A stretch of DNA of 64,000 nt from Buttiauxella sp965119215. GTDB lineage: Bacteria > Pseudomonadota > Gammaproteobacteria > Enterobacterales > Enterobacteriaceae. Positions within the stretch are counted from its first letter, which is position 1; the number at the start of each line of letters is the position of its first letter. The notes under the pieces are model-generated. The model saw only the letters and a list, made by a program, of their open reading frames with translations. It was not told the origin of the DNA and did not search any database. The DNA is taken from positions 124,001 to 188,000 of the forward strand of contig CBCPKK010000007.1 in the NCBI GenBank assembly GCA_965119215.1. The letters run 5' to 3'. A program made the translations under genes and the position numbers. This document shows, piece by piece, positions 34,269 to 43,581 of the stretch.

Positions 34269-37200
34269 TTAGTCAACGCTTTGCGGGCGTGTAGCAGGTG
34301 CGGTTGCTTGATGAGTTGCACTGCTTGCACCGGCAGAACCACGACCAGAGAAATCATACGTTGGGCGCACCCAATCACTATGATGTGGCGCTTCTGGCGT
34401 GTATTCCGGCGCTGGAGCGCGAGTCATTGGTGCAGTCGCATGTTTAGTGACGTGCGCAACAACTGGCTGCTCTGGCTCTACGGCTTTCACTTCTGGCGCT
34501 GCCTGAACCACAGTTTCTTGTGCAACAGTTTGTTCAACGGCTGCTTCTTCAACGTTGGTTTCTGCAACTTCAGTTTTCTCAGCGACAACTTCCTGCGCAA
34601 CCATTGCTACCGGCTTAGTTTCTTCAACTTGTGCTACTGGCACAGTTTCAGTAACAACCACAGGTGCTACTTGGGCAAGTTCCGCCGCTTGTTGCTGTTG
34701 AGTTTCAGCTACAGCGTTATCTTGTGCAGGCACGACTTCGTCAATTACTTGTTCAGCAACAACGTCATCAACGGCTGCAATCAAATGCGGCTGCTCGGTG
34801 ACCGGCGTAGCAATCACTTCCGGATGCGTAGTCTCAACGTGAGCCGTTTCAATGGCAGGTTGCGCTACTGCGGCTTCCCGAATCACTGGTTGCTCAACGT
34901 TCAATTGCACAGCTTGCTCTTCATGCGAAACGAAGACTGGCGTTTGATCACCATTATCGTACTGGGAATCATCATGAGCACGAGCTACCGGATAACTAAT
35001 CCAGGCTTTACCCGATGCCAGCTCAGGAGATGCACAGGCAACGAACAACGGCATTGGAGACTGCGTTGGGTAACGCTCATCACGATAGCGACGGCGACGT
35101 TGACCACTGACACGCAGGTGACGTGGAGAACGACGAGAACGACGCGGCATACCGTTAGAATCATTACGTGAATCGTTGTTGTCTTCTTGCTGCTGCTCAA
35201 CAACCGGTTTTTCAATCACTGCTGGTAACGGGATAGTTGCCAGTTCAGTGCGAGCAACGGGTGCAGCGGTTGCTTCGGAAACAACAGGCGTTGCCGCAAC
35301 TTCAGCCGTAGAATCTGGTGCAGATTCAAAGCGAACTTTCTGGCTCAGCTGGCGTTGTTTACGACGTGGCATAACCTGGACGCGTTCTTCCTGCTCAGCT
35401 TCCGCCTCAACCTCTACAACTTCATCACGTTGCAGAACTTTGACGTCTTGCTGTGCCTGGCGTTTATCATCGCTGCGGCGACGGTTACGATCACGGCGTG
35501 GCTGCTGCTCGTCACGTGCTTTTGGCTTTTCAGCTTCTTCAACAGCAACGTTCGGGCTAACTTCACGGACTTCCGTGTTTGGCTGTTGAGTCTGGCGACG
35601 GTTACGACGGTTATCATCACGATCGCGGTTTTCACGTGGCTCACGGTTGTCACGGTTTTCGCTGCGATTATCGCGGTCACCACGATTATCACGGTTGTTG
35701 CGATCGCCACGGTCGTTACCATTACGGTCACGGCGGTTGTTCTGACGACGGTTATTGCGACGATCCTGACCTTGACGTTGGCTTTCAGTCTCGGCAGGTT
35801 TTGCTTCCTGAACTTCTTTGCTTTCAGTAGTGCTTTCGCCCGCAAAGAGGTTTTTCAGCGCGCCGAAGAAACGGCTAATCAGACCAGGCTGTTCTACGGT
35901 TGGCGCTTTCGCAACCGTTGGTTTAGCTGCTGGAGCAGGTGTTGCGACAGGTGCTGATTCTGTCGGAGCCGGTGGCTCGTCTGGCATGACAAAAGTAGCC
36001 AGCGCAGGTTGCTCAGGACGTTTACGCTCGGCGTACTCTTCTTCAGACGGCACAGCCATCTCTTCTTCGTAGCGCTTCGGCAGCATATAGCTGAGCGTTT
36101 TCGATTCTTCGCCTTTACGTACACGCAGAACTGAATAGTGTGGAGTTTCCATCTGATCGTTAGGAACGATGATGGCTTTCACGCCGCCCAGACGGGTTTC
36201 AATCGCGCTTACAGCGTCACGTTTTTCGTTCAGCAGATAAGAAGCAATTGGTACCGGAACAATCGCATGAACTTCCTGCGTATTCTCTTTCAGCGCTTCT
36301 TCTTCAATCAGACGCAGAATAGACAGCGACAGAGATTCGTTGTCACGCACGGTGCCTGTACCGCTACAACGCGGGCAGACATGGTGGCTGGACTCACCCA
36401 GAGAAGGGGAAAGACGCTGACGAGACATTTCCAGCAGGCCAAAGCGAGAGATATGGCTAATCTGGATACGCGCTCGGTCCTGACGCACGGCTTCACGCAG
36501 ACGGTTTTCAACTGCACGCTGGTGGCGCACAGGGGTCATGTCGATGAAGTCGATAACAATCAAACCGCCGAGGTCACGCAAGCGCAGTTGGCGTGCGATT
36601 TCATCAGCCGCTTCAAGGTTGGTATTAAAGGCCGTTTCTTCGATATCACCACCGCGAGTTGCGCGCGCGGAGTTGATGTCGATAGCGGTTAATGCTTCGG
36701 TGGAGTCGATAACAATCGAGCCGCCGGATGGCAGACGAACTTCACGCTGGAAAGCGGATTCGATCTGCGATTCAATTTGATAGTGGCTAAACAGCGGGAT
36801 TTCACCGGTGTAGAGCTTAATTTTGCTGCTGAAATCAGGGCGACCTAAAGCACCGATATGCTGGCGAGCCAGTTCGAGTACTTTCGGGTTATCGATAAGG
36901 ATTTCACCGATGTCCTGACGCAGGTAATCACGGAAAGCACGCACGATAACGTTGCTTTCCTGATGGATAAGGAATGGTGCCGGGCGATTTTCCGCCGCTT
37001 TTTGTATCGCTTCCCAATGCTTCAGGCGGAAGCTTAAATCCCATTGCAGTGCTTCAGCGGATTTACCCACGCCAGCAGTACGTACAATCAGACCCATGCC
37101 ATCTGGCAGTTCCAGAGAGGAAAGGGCTTCTTTCAATTCAGTACGATCGTCACCTTCGATACGGCGAGAAATACCACCGGCACGCGGGTTGTTCGGCATC

Positions 37201-37586
37201 AGTACTAAATAACTTCCTGCCAGACTAATAAAGGTGGTCAAGGCTGCGCCTTTATTACCACGTTCTTCTTTATCAATCTGAACAATCACTTCCTGGCCTT
37301 CACGTAGAACATCTTTGATGTTCGGACGACCATGTGATGAATAATTAGACGGGAAATATTCGCGGGCAATTTCTTTAAGCGGCAAGAAACCATGACGTTC
37401 CGCGCCGTAATCTACAAATGCCGCTTCCAGACTTGGTTCAATACGGGTGATTTTGCCTTTATAGATGTTGGCTTTTTTCTGTTCGTGTCCAGGACTTTCA
37501 ATATCCAGATCGTACAGGCGCTGCCCATCTACAAGGGCGACACGCAACTCTTCTTGCTGAGTCGCGTTTATTAGCATTCTTTTCAT
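34269..37586 (-). CDS. rne: Ribonuclease E
   Basis: Essential endoribonuclease and scaffold of the RNA degradosome. The product is 1105 aa (E. coli 1061). The catalytic half (1-530) has the S1 domain, catalytic Asp303 and Asp346 (AIDINSA, DFIDM), and Zn-link Cys404/Cys407 in CPRC, all confirmed from codons. Then follow the membrane-anchoring helix GLISRFFGALKNLF, an Arg/Asn-rich RNA-binding segment, a disordered scaffold with a second Arg-rich block (SRRSPRHLRVSGQRRRRYRD), and a C-terminal PNPase-binding tail (APAPEYTPEAPHHSDW). The extra residues lie in the acidic Val/Ala/Glu-rich linker. Expression is autoregulated through the leader. Confidence 0.97.
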   Translation of the reverse strand: MKRMLINATQQEELRVALVDGQRLYDLDIESPGHEQKKANIYKGKITRIEPSLEAAFVDYGAERHGFLPLKEIAREYFPSNYSSHGRPNIKDVLREGQEVIVQIDKEERGNKGAALTTFISLAGSYLVLMPNNPRAGGISRRIEGDDRTELKEALSSLELPDGMGLIVRTAGVGKSAEALQWDLSFRLKHWEAIQKAAENRPAPFLIHQESNVIVRAFRDYLRQDIGEILIDNPKVLELARQHIGALGRPDFSSKIKLYTGEIPLFSHYQIESQIESAFQREVRLPSGGSIVIDSTEALTAIDINSARATRGGDIEETAFNTNLEAADEIARQLRLRDLGGLIVIDFIDMTPVRHQRAVENRLREAVRQDRARIQISHISRFGLLEMSRQRLSPSLGESSHHVCPRCSGTGTVRDNESLSLSILRLIEEEALKENTQEVHAIVPVPIASYLLNEKRDAVSAIETRLGGVKAIIVPNDQMETPHYSVLRVRKGEESKTLSYMLPKRYEEEMAVPSEEEYAERKRPEQPALATFVMPDEPPAPTESAPVATPAPAAKPTVAKAPTVEQPGLISRFFGALKNLFAGESTTESKEVQEAKPAETESQRQGQDRRNNRRQNNRRDRNGNDRGDRNNRDNRGDRDNRSENRDNREPRENRDRDDNRRNRRQTQQPNTEVREVSPNVAVEEAEKPKARDEQQPRRDRNRRRSDDKRQAQQDVKVLQRDEVVEVEAEAEQEERVQVMPRRKQRQLSQKVRFESAPDSTAEVAATPVVSEATAAPVARTELATIPLPAVIEKPVVEQQQEDNNDSRNDSNGMPRRSRRSPRHLRVSGQRRRRYRDERYPTQSPMPLFVACASPELASGKAWISYPVARAHDDSQYDNGDQTPVFVSHEEQAVQLNVEQPVIREAAVAQPAIETAHVETTHPEVIATPVTEQPHLIAAVDDVVAEQVIDEVVPAQDNAVAETQQQQAAELAQVAPVVVTETVPVAQVEETKPVAMVAQEVVAEKTEVAETNVEEAAVEQTVAQETVVQAAPEVKAVEPEQPVVAHVTKHATAPMTRAPAPEYTPEAPHHSDWVRPTYDFSGRGSAGASSATHQATAPATRPQSVD

Positions 37587-37678
37587 TGTAACTTACTCAT
37601 TATTCTTACATTGGTGACAAAGCTACGGGCATGGTGACGCTGACCGGGAGTGAACCGATGGCCTCGTGACTAAACGCT

Positions 37679-37705
37679 AAGTCGCCAACCTCACGGTTGT
37701 CGCTT
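37679..37705 (-). promoter_or_regulatory. rne 5' UTR hairpin hp2 (RNase E autoregulation)
   Basis: On the minus strand AAGCGACAACC and GGTTGGCGACTT pair around a GTGA loop with a small internal asymmetry. This matches the sequence and fold of the E. coli rne leader element hp2, which RNase E binds to trigger cleavage of its own mRNA. Confidence 0.8.
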
Positions 37706-37731
37706 GCTGAGAGGCGCAAAGTGTCGGTAGC

Positions 37732-37754
37732 CTGTATTTCATACGGAAATACAG
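37732..37754 (-). promoter_or_regulatory. rne 5' UTR upstream hairpin
   Basis: A perfect 9-bp inverted repeat (CTGTATTTC/GAAATACAG) with a 5-nt loop lies about 150 bases upstream of the rne start, near the expected 5' end of the leader. It probably forms the 5'-terminal hairpin of the transcript. Confidence 0.6.
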
Positions 37755-38157
37755 CGCAATTATCGTGGGAATAACCTTAGAATATTTCTTAAGAGTTGAT
37801 TCCATGTTGCCGGTCAGGCTGCAACCCGCAGCCCGCTAACTGCCTGAAAGTGCAATACGTCTTACGCCATTGCTGCGTGGATGAACATTCAGGCAAAACT
37901 GGTAATTCCGCAAAATTCCTTGTTCTAACAAGTATCAACACGGAAAACCGCAACATTATTCCATTGCTAACCTTATTATAGCAAGATGACTTTTGCCTTT
38001 GATGCCTCGTTTCTGACAGTTTTTTAACTCACTTTTTCACTGCATGCCGCAGAAAGCTGAAAAAGGGGAGTCAGGCGACTTAAAACCAGGCAGATTCTCA
38101 GTTAAGCACATAAAAATGAGTGGCGCTATGCGCGCACGCTATTTAGAATCGCCGACC

Positions 38158-39120
38158 ATGAAAACACAGACTCCTTCAGTACAAATCGTTGCCATTTCCG
38201 CCGATGAAGCCGGGCAACGTATCGACAACTTTTTGCTTGCTCGCTTAAAAGGCGTGCCAAAAAGTATGATTTATCGCATTTTGCGTAAAGGCGAAGTGCG
38301 GGTGAATAAAAAACGCATTAAGCCTGAATATAAAATCCAGGATGGCGATGAAATTCGTATTCCACCGGTTCGTGTTGCGGAACGTGAAGAAGAGGCGGTT
38401 TCGCCGCATCTGCAAAAAGTTGCCGCTCTGACAGATGCGATTCTGTATGAAGATGACCATATTCTGGTGCTGAATAAGCCATCCGGCACTGCGGTTCACG
38501 GCGGTAGTGGCTTGAGTTTCGGTGTGATTGAAGGGCTACGAGCTCTGCGTCCTGAGGCGCGCTTCCTTGAGCTTGTGCATCGTCTGGATCGCGATACATC
38601 CGGTATTTTGCTGGTCGCCAAAAAGCGTTCTGCACTGCGCTCGTTGCATGAACAGCTGCGCGAGAAAGGAATGCAGAAAGAATACCTGGCGCTGGTGCGT
38701 GGTCAGTGGCAATCGCACGTCAAAGCTGTGCAGGCACCTTTGCTTAAGAATATTTTGCAAAGCGGAGAGCGCATCGTGCGGGTGAACAGTGAAGGCAAGC
38801 CGTCTGAAACGCGCTTTAAAGTGGAAGAGCGTTACGCTTTCGCAACACTAGTGCGTTGTAGCCCAATTACAGGGCGTACTCACCAGATTCGTGTGCATAC
38901 GTTGCATGCCGGGCACCCGATTGCTTTCGACGATCGCTACGGTGACCGTGAATTTGATAAGCAACTTGCGGTTGCGGGAACGGGTCTGAATCGCTTGTTC
39001 TTGCACGCAGTGGCATTACGTTTTACCCATCCTAATACCGGCGAAATTGTGCGTATAGAAGCGCCTCTGGATGAGAAATTGAAACGTTGCCTTGTTATGT
39101 TACGCAACGCGCGTTCATAA
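38158..39120 (+). CDS. rluC: 23S rRNA pseudouridine synthase RluC
   Basis: Makes pseudouridine at 955, 2504 and 2580 of 23S rRNA (E. coli numbering). The product is 320 aa from ATG 38158 (E. coli 319). An N-terminal S4 RNA-binding domain (about 20-75, RIDNFLLARLKGVPKSMIYR) precedes the RsuA/RluA catalytic domain with HRLDRDTSGILLV (Asp144). Conserved GRTHQIRVH near 255. The start was chosen from homology; 38 upstream codons are open but lie in the promoter region. Confidence 0.96.
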   Translation: MKTQTPSVQIVAISADEAGQRIDNFLLARLKGVPKSMIYRILRKGEVRVNKKRIKPEYKIQDGDEIRIPPVRVAEREEEAVSPHLQKVAALTDAILYEDDHILVLNKPSGTAVHGGSGLSFGVIEGLRALRPEARFLELVHRLDRDTSGILLVAKKRSALRSLHEQLREKGMQKEYLALVRGQWQSHVKAVQAPLLKNILQSGERIVRVNSEGKPSETRFKVEERYAFATLVRCSPITGRTHQIRVHTLHAGHPIAFDDRYGDREFDKQLAVAGTGLNRLFLHAVALRFTHPNTGEIVRIEAPLDEKLKRCLVMLRNARS

Positions 39121-39134
39121 AATCGGTTGTTGCA

Positions 39135-39165
39135 CGCCATCTATCATAAATGGTGATAGATGGCG
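39135..39165. terminator. Bidirectional hairpin between rluC and yceF
   Basis: A 12-bp perfect inverted repeat (CGCCATCTATCA/TGATAGATGGCG) with a 7-nt loop lies between the convergent stops at 39120 and 39182. The flanking T runs are short, so termination may be partial. Confidence 0.7.
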
Positions 39166-39181
39166 TTAATCTTGCTCTATC

Positions 39182-39766
39182 CTACGGCAGTAGCGGGTTA
39201 ACGCCCTCGTTCCGCAGCATCTCACACAAGCTAATCAGCGGTAGCCCCACTAAAGCATTTGGATCTTTTCCTGAAAGCCGTTCAAACAATGTGATCCCCA
39301 AACCTTCACTTTTAAAACTCCCCGCACACTGCAACGGCTGTTCTTTACGGACGTAATTGCGTATTTCTTGCTCGCTAAGATGGCGAAAATGCACGTCGAA
39401 TGGCTCACAAACCACCTGCAAATTACCCGATGCGGAATGATAAAGTGCCAGGCCTGTGTAAAACGTCACAATGCTATTGCGGGCAATCAGCAATTGTTCA
39501 ACGGCTTTTTCCTCTGTATGCGGCTTACCGACGATTTTTCCTTCTAATACACAGACCTGATCTGAGCCAATAATCAGGTGATTCGGATATTCTTTGCTCA
39601 ATGCTTGAGCTTTGGCTTGCGCCAGGCGTGTGACTAATCGGCGGGCATCTTCACTAGCTATGGGTGTTTCATCTACCTGGGGAGCCGCGCAGATAAAGGG
39701 GATTGCCAGTTTTTCAAGTAACTCCCGGCGCCAGGGGGAAGTCGAGGCCAGAACAATTTGAGTCAT
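39182..39766 (-). CDS. yceF: Maf-family m7GTP pyrophosphatase YceF
   Basis: House-cleaning nucleotide pyrophosphatase that hydrolyses 7-methyl-GTP in E. coli. The product is 194 aa with the Maf N-terminal signature LASTSPWRRELLEKL (residues 6-20) and catalytic Asp69 in IIGSDQV. It is divergent from yceD and convergent with rluC. Confidence 0.94.
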   Translation of the reverse strand: MTQIVLASTSPWRRELLEKLAIPFICAAPQVDETPIASEDARRLVTRLAQAKAQALSKEYPNHLIIGSDQVCVLEGKIVGKPHTEEKAVEQLLIARNSIVTFYTGLALYHSASGNLQVVCEPFDVHFRHLSEQEIRNYVRKEQPLQCAGSFKSEGLGITLFERLSGKDPNALVGLPLISLCEMLRNEGVNPLLP

Positions 39767-39906
39767 ATTTTGTCATTAATGATAGCGATTCGAGTAAAGG
39801 CATTTTAAACTGTGCCACCGCAATGTGTGCGAATAAATGGCAAAGGCGCTGTTTCGAGGCCTTTTTCTTTGACTCTATGACGTTACAAAGTTAATATGCG
39901 CGCCCT

Positions 39907-40428
39907 ATGCAAAAAGTAAAATTACCCCTGACTCTCGACCCGGTTCGTACGGCTCAAAAACGCCTTGATTACACGGGTGTTTACACCCCTATTCAGGTAG
40001 AGCGTGTCGCCGAGTTTGTCGTCAGTGTAGACACTGATGTGGAATGCGATATGCGATTTGCTATCGATGACCAACGCCTCGCGGTTATTACCGGTGATGC
40101 GAAGGTTTCGGTGACATTGGCATGTCAGCGTTGCGGAAAGCCGTTTGCTCATCATGTCTACACACAGTATTGTTTTAGCCCGATCGTCAAAGACGAGCAG
40201 GCTGAAGCACTCCCGGAAGGATATGAACCAGTTCAGGTCAACGAATTTGGTGAGATCGATCTTCTGGCGTTGGTTGAAGATGAAATTATCCTCTCCTTGC
40301 CAGTGGTTCCGGTGCATGATTCTGAACACTGTGAAGTGTCCGAGGCGGACATGGTCTTTGGCAAACTGCCTTCCGAGGCGGAGAAACCAAATCCATTTGC
40401 CGTATTAGCCAGTTTAAAGCGTAAGTAA
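39907..40428 (+). CDS. yceD: YceD (DUF177), 23S rRNA accumulation protein
   Basis: Product of 173 aa, the E. coli length, encoded immediately upstream of rpmF, an arrangement conserved in most bacteria and in plant homologues, where it affects 23S rRNA accumulation. A CxxC pair is visible (LACQRCGKPF, Cys73 and Cys76). The C-terminus reads EKPNPFAVLASLKRK. Cotranscribed with rpmF (16-bp gap). Confidence 0.94.
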   Translation: MQKVKLPLTLDPVRTAQKRLDYTGVYTPIQVERVAEFVVSVDTDVECDMRFAIDDQRLAVITGDAKVSVTLACQRCGKPFAHHVYTQYCFSPIVKDEQAEALPEGYEPVQVNEFGEIDLLALVEDEIILSLPVVPVHDSEHCEVSEADMVFGKLPSEAEKPNPFAVLASLKRK

Positions 40429-40444
40429 TTGAGGAGTAAGGTCC

Positions 40445-40615
40445 ATGGCCGTACAACAGAATAAACCAACCCGTTCCAAACGTGGCATGCGTCGTTCCCA
40501 TGACGCGCTGACCACAGCTGCAGTATCCGTAGACAAAGTTTCTGGCGAAACGCATCTGCGTCACCACATCACAGCCGACGGTTTCTACCGCGGCCGCAAG
40601 GTTATCTCTAAGTAA
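40445..40615 (+). CDS. rpmF: 50S ribosomal protein L32
   Basis: A 56-codon frame encodes L32: MAVQQNKPTRSKRGMRRSHD at the start and FYRGRKVISK at the end. E. coli L32 has 57 residues; one residue is missing around position 24 (TTAAVSVD against TAVTSLSVD). A GGAG ribosome site lies 8-10 bases before the ATG. It is the second gene of the yceD-rpmF-plsX-fab cluster, which links ribosome and membrane lipid synthesis. Confidence 0.97.
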   Translation: MAVQQNKPTRSKRGMRRSHDALTTAAVSVDKVSGETHLRHHITADGFYRGRKVISK

Positions 40616-40626
40616 TTGGCGATACC

Positions 40627-41661
40627 TTGACACGTCTAACCCTTGCGTTAGATGCCATGGGTGGGGACTTCGGTCCTTCCGTGACAGTGCCTGCAGCATT
40701 GCAGGCACTGGACTCTAACTCTCAGCTAAACCTTCTATTAGTCGGCGATCCCGACGCCATCACGCCATTACTTGCCAAAGCTGATTTTGAAAAACGCTCA
40801 CGTGCGCAGATAGTTCCTGCAGAGTCGGTTATTGCCAGTGATGCAAGGCCTTCGCAAGCGATCCGAAATAGTCGCGGGTCATCAATGCGAGTGGCGCTTG
40901 AATTAGTGAAAGAAGGGCGAGCGCAAGCTTGTGTCAGTGCCGGCAATACCGGTGCACTGATGGGACTGGCTAAATTATTGCTCAAGCCCATTGATGGGAT
41001 TGAGCGCCCGGCGTTGATGACGGTATTGCCTCATCAGCAAAAAGGCAAAACTGTCGTGCTGGATCTCGGCGCGAATGTTGATTGTGACAGTAATATGCTG
41101 GTGCAATTTGCGATAATGGGTTCGGTGATGGCAGAGGAAGTTCTCGGCATCAATGCCCCGCGAGTTGCACTGCTGAATATTGGCGAAGAAGAGACCAAAG
41201 GTCTCGACAGTATTCGCGATGCATCAGCTTTGTTAAAAACAATGCCTTCTATCAACTATATTGGTTATCTTGAAGCTAATGAGTTACTGACGGGAAAAAC
41301 CGACGTGCTGGTGTGTGATGGATTTGTCGGTAACGTTACCCTGAAGACGATGGAAGGGGTTGCAAGAATGTTCCTTTCGCTTTTGAAATCACAAGGCGAA
41401 GGGAAAAAAAGGTCGTGGTGGCTAATTATTTTGAAACATTGGTTACAAAAGAGCCTGACAAGGCGATTCAGTCACCTCAACCCCGACCAGTATAATGGCG
41501 CCTGTCTGTTAGGATTGCGCGGCACAGTGATTAAGAGTCACGGAGCGGCCAATCAGCGAGCGTTTGTTGTCGCGATTGAACAGGCAGTGCAGGCGGTGGA
41601 GCGGCAAGTCCCTACGCGGATTGCTGCCCGCCTGAAATCTGTATTACCCAAGAGTGACTGA
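40627..41661 (+). CDS. plsX: Phosphate acyltransferase PlsX
   Basis: Converts acyl-ACP to acyl-phosphate for phospholipid synthesis. It starts with TTG at 40627, as does the E. coli gene, just after rpmF. The product is 344 aa; the C-terminus (RIAARLKSVLPKSD) is about a dozen residues shorter than E. coli PlsX (356). Conserved ALDAMGGDFGPSVTVPA and ACVSAGNTGALMGLAKLLLK are present, plus the membrane-associating helical region near residues 250-275. The fabH start is 5 bp after its stop. Confidence 0.95.
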   Translation: MTRLTLALDAMGGDFGPSVTVPAALQALDSNSQLNLLLVGDPDAITPLLAKADFEKRSRAQIVPAESVIASDARPSQAIRNSRGSSMRVALELVKEGRAQACVSAGNTGALMGLAKLLLKPIDGIERPALMTVLPHQQKGKTVVLDLGANVDCDSNMLVQFAIMGSVMAEEVLGINAPRVALLNIGEEETKGLDSIRDASALLKTMPSINYIGYLEANELLTGKTDVLVCDGFVGNVTLKTMEGVARMFLSLLKSQGEGKKRSWWLIILKHWLQKSLTRRFSHLNPDQYNGACLLGLRGTVIKSHGAANQRAFVVAIEQAVQAVERQVPTRIAARLKSVLPKSD

Positions 41662-41666
41662 CGTAC

Positions 41667-42620
41667 ATGTATACGAAGATTATTGGTACGGGCAGCTTCC
41701 TGCCTGAACAAGTGCGGACCAACGCCGACCTGGAAAAAATGGTGGATACTTCTGACGAGTGGATTGTCACACGTACAGGTATCCGTGAACGCCATATTGC
41801 AGCGCCAAACGAAACCGTGGCAACGATGGGTTTCGCAGCAGCGACTCGCGCGCTGGAAATGGCCGGCATTGATAAATCCGAAATTGGCTTAATCATTGTT
41901 GCAACCACGTCCTCAACACACGCTTTCCCAAGCGCAGCCTGCCAGGTGCAGGCTATGTTGGAGATCAAAGGTTGCCCGGCGTTTGATGTTGCAGCGGCTT
42001 GTGCAGGTTTCACCTATGCATTAAGCATTGCAGACTTGTACGTGAAGTCAGGTGCAGTAAAACACGCACTGGTGATTGGTTCTGACGTGCTGGCTCGCAC
42101 TTGCGATCCAACCGATCGTGGAACGATTATTATTTTTGGTGATGGTGCCGGTGCCGTTGTACTTGGTGCTTCTGAAGAACAGGGTATCATCTCCACCCAT
42201 CTGCACGCAGATGGTCGCTACGGCGAACTGTTGATGCTACCAAACGCCGATCGCGTGAATCCTGAAAACTCGATTCACCTGACCATGGCGGGTAACGAAG
42301 TCTTTAAAGTCGCGGTGACTGAGCTTGCTCACATCGTTGACGAAACCCTGGCAGCCAATAACCTCGACCGCTCGGCGCTCGACTGGTTAGTGCCGCATCA
42401 GGCGAACCTGCGCATTATCAGCGCGACGGCGAAAAAACTGGGTATGTCGATGGACAACGTGGTTGTTACGCTCGACAGACACGGGAATACTTCAGCGGCT
42501 TCCGTACCGGCAGCGCTGGACGAAGCGGTTCGTGATGGACGGATTCAACGTGGCCAACTGATATTGCTCGAAGCCTTCGGCGGCGGCTTTACCTGGGGTT
42601 CAGCACTGGTTCGTTTTTGA
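41667..42620 (+). CDS. fabH: Beta-ketoacyl-ACP synthase III
   Basis: Initiates fatty acid synthesis by condensing acetyl-CoA with malonyl-ACP. The product is 317 aa, the E. coli length. The catalytic triad is intact: Cys112 (AAACAGFTYAL), His244 (VPHQANLRI) and Asn274 (RHGNTSAAS). It lies between plsX and fabD in the operon. Confidence 0.97.
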   Translation: MYTKIIGTGSFLPEQVRTNADLEKMVDTSDEWIVTRTGIRERHIAAPNETVATMGFAAATRALEMAGIDKSEIGLIIVATTSSTHAFPSAACQVQAMLEIKGCPAFDVAAACAGFTYALSIADLYVKSGAVKHALVIGSDVLARTCDPTDRGTIIIFGDGAGAVVLGASEEQGIISTHLHADGRYGELLMLPNADRVNPENSIHLTMAGNEVFKVAVTELAHIVDETLAANNLDRSALDWLVPHQANLRIISATAKKLGMSMDNVVVTLDRHGNTSAASVPAALDEAVRDGRIQRGQLILLEAFGGGFTWGSALVRF

Positions 42621-42637
42621 TTATTAGGGATTTAACC

Positions 42638-43567
42638 ATGACTCAATTTGCTTTTGTTTTCCCGGGACAAGGTTCGCAAGCAGTAGGTATGCTGGCAGAA
42701 ATTGCAGCAACAAACCCTGTTGTTGAAGCCACCTTCCGCGAAGCTTCTGATGCGCTGGGCTATGATTTGTGGGCACTGACCCAACAAGGTCCTGCTGAAG
42801 AACTGAACAAAACCTGGCAGACCCAACCTGCATTGTTGACAGCTTCTGTCGCATTGTGGCGCGTTTGGCAGCAGCAGGGCGGCAAAACCCCTGTGATGAT
42901 GGCAGGACACAGCCTGGGCGAGTATTCTGCACTGGTTTGTGCTGGCGTGATGGATTTCGCTGATGCAGTGCGTCTGGTTGAATTGCGCGGCAAATTGATG
43001 CAAGAAGCGGTGCCAGCTGGCACGGGCGCAATGTATGCCATCATCGGTCTTGATGATGCATCGATTGCCAAAGCCTGTGAAGAAGCAGCTCAAGGCGAAG
43101 TCGTTTCTCCGGTGAACTTTAACTCACCAGGCCAGGTTGTGATTGCGGGTAACAAAGACGCCGTTGAGCGTGCAGGTGCAGCGTGTAAAGCTGCTGGCGC
43201 AAAACGCGCTTTGCCATTGCCGGTTAGCGTGCCATCTCACTGCGCGCTGATGAAGCCTGCGGCTGATAAGCTCGCCGTAGCACTGGAAAACATTACGTTT
43301 AACGCGCCATCTGTTCCGGTTGTGAACAACGTAGATGTGAAATGTGAAACTGCACCAGATGCTATCCGTAGTGCGCTGGTACGTCAGCTTTACAGCCCAG
43401 TACAGTGGACCAAATCAGTAGAATTTATGGCAGCGCAGGGTGTGACCCAGCTGCTGGAAGTAGGGCCAGGTAAAGTATTGACCGGTCTGACAAAACGTAT
43501 TGTTGACACACTGACTGCATCGGCCATTAACGAGCCGGTAGCGCTGTCAGCGGCGCTCGAGCAATAA
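42638..43567 (+). CDS. fabD: Malonyl-CoA:ACP transacylase
   Basis: Transfers malonyl groups from CoA to ACP. The product is 309 aa from ATG 42638. Nucleophile Ser92 in AGHSLGEYSAL and His201 in VPSHCALM are visible. Seven upstream in-frame codons overlap the end of fabH and were excluded because E. coli FabD starts MTQFAFVFPGQGSQ. Confidence 0.97.
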   Translation: MTQFAFVFPGQGSQAVGMLAEIAATNPVVEATFREASDALGYDLWALTQQGPAEELNKTWQTQPALLTASVALWRVWQQQGGKTPVMMAGHSLGEYSALVCAGVMDFADAVRLVELRGKLMQEAVPAGTGAMYAIIGLDDASIAKACEEAAQGEVVSPVNFNSPGQVVIAGNKDAVERAGAACKAAGAKRALPLPVSVPSHCALMKPAADKLAVALENITFNAPSVPVVNNVDVKCETAPDAIRSALVRQLYSPVQWTKSVEFMAAQGVTQLLEVGPGKVLTGLTKRIVDTLTASAINEPVALSAALEQ

Positions 43568-43581
43568 GACGAGGGAAACCC

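Larger units (their letters stand above)
37587..38157. other. 571-bp region between rne and rluC: rne leader and divergent promoters
   Basis: The rne-proximal part (37587 to roughly 37790) is the long structured 5' UTR of rne, with the hairpins listed below. The middle (about 37790-38000) is AT-rich and should hold the rne and rluC promoters. Frames open in this stretch, including the N-terminal extension of the rluC frame, show no homology. I see no other gene. Confidence 0.65.

Noticed and set aside
34281..35957. Long plus-strand ORFs (296, 200 and 137 codons) opposite the rne C-terminal half
   Set aside because: They are shadows of the low-complexity Glu/Val/Ala and Arg/Asn/Asp coding sequence of rne; the predicted proteins are Cys/Phe/Trp/Thr-rich with no ribosome sites or homology.
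38044..38157. N-terminal extension of the rluC frame and other open frames in the rne-rluC spacer
   Set aside because: They lie in promoter/leader DNA, lack homology, and the RluC family starts at the ATG at 38158.
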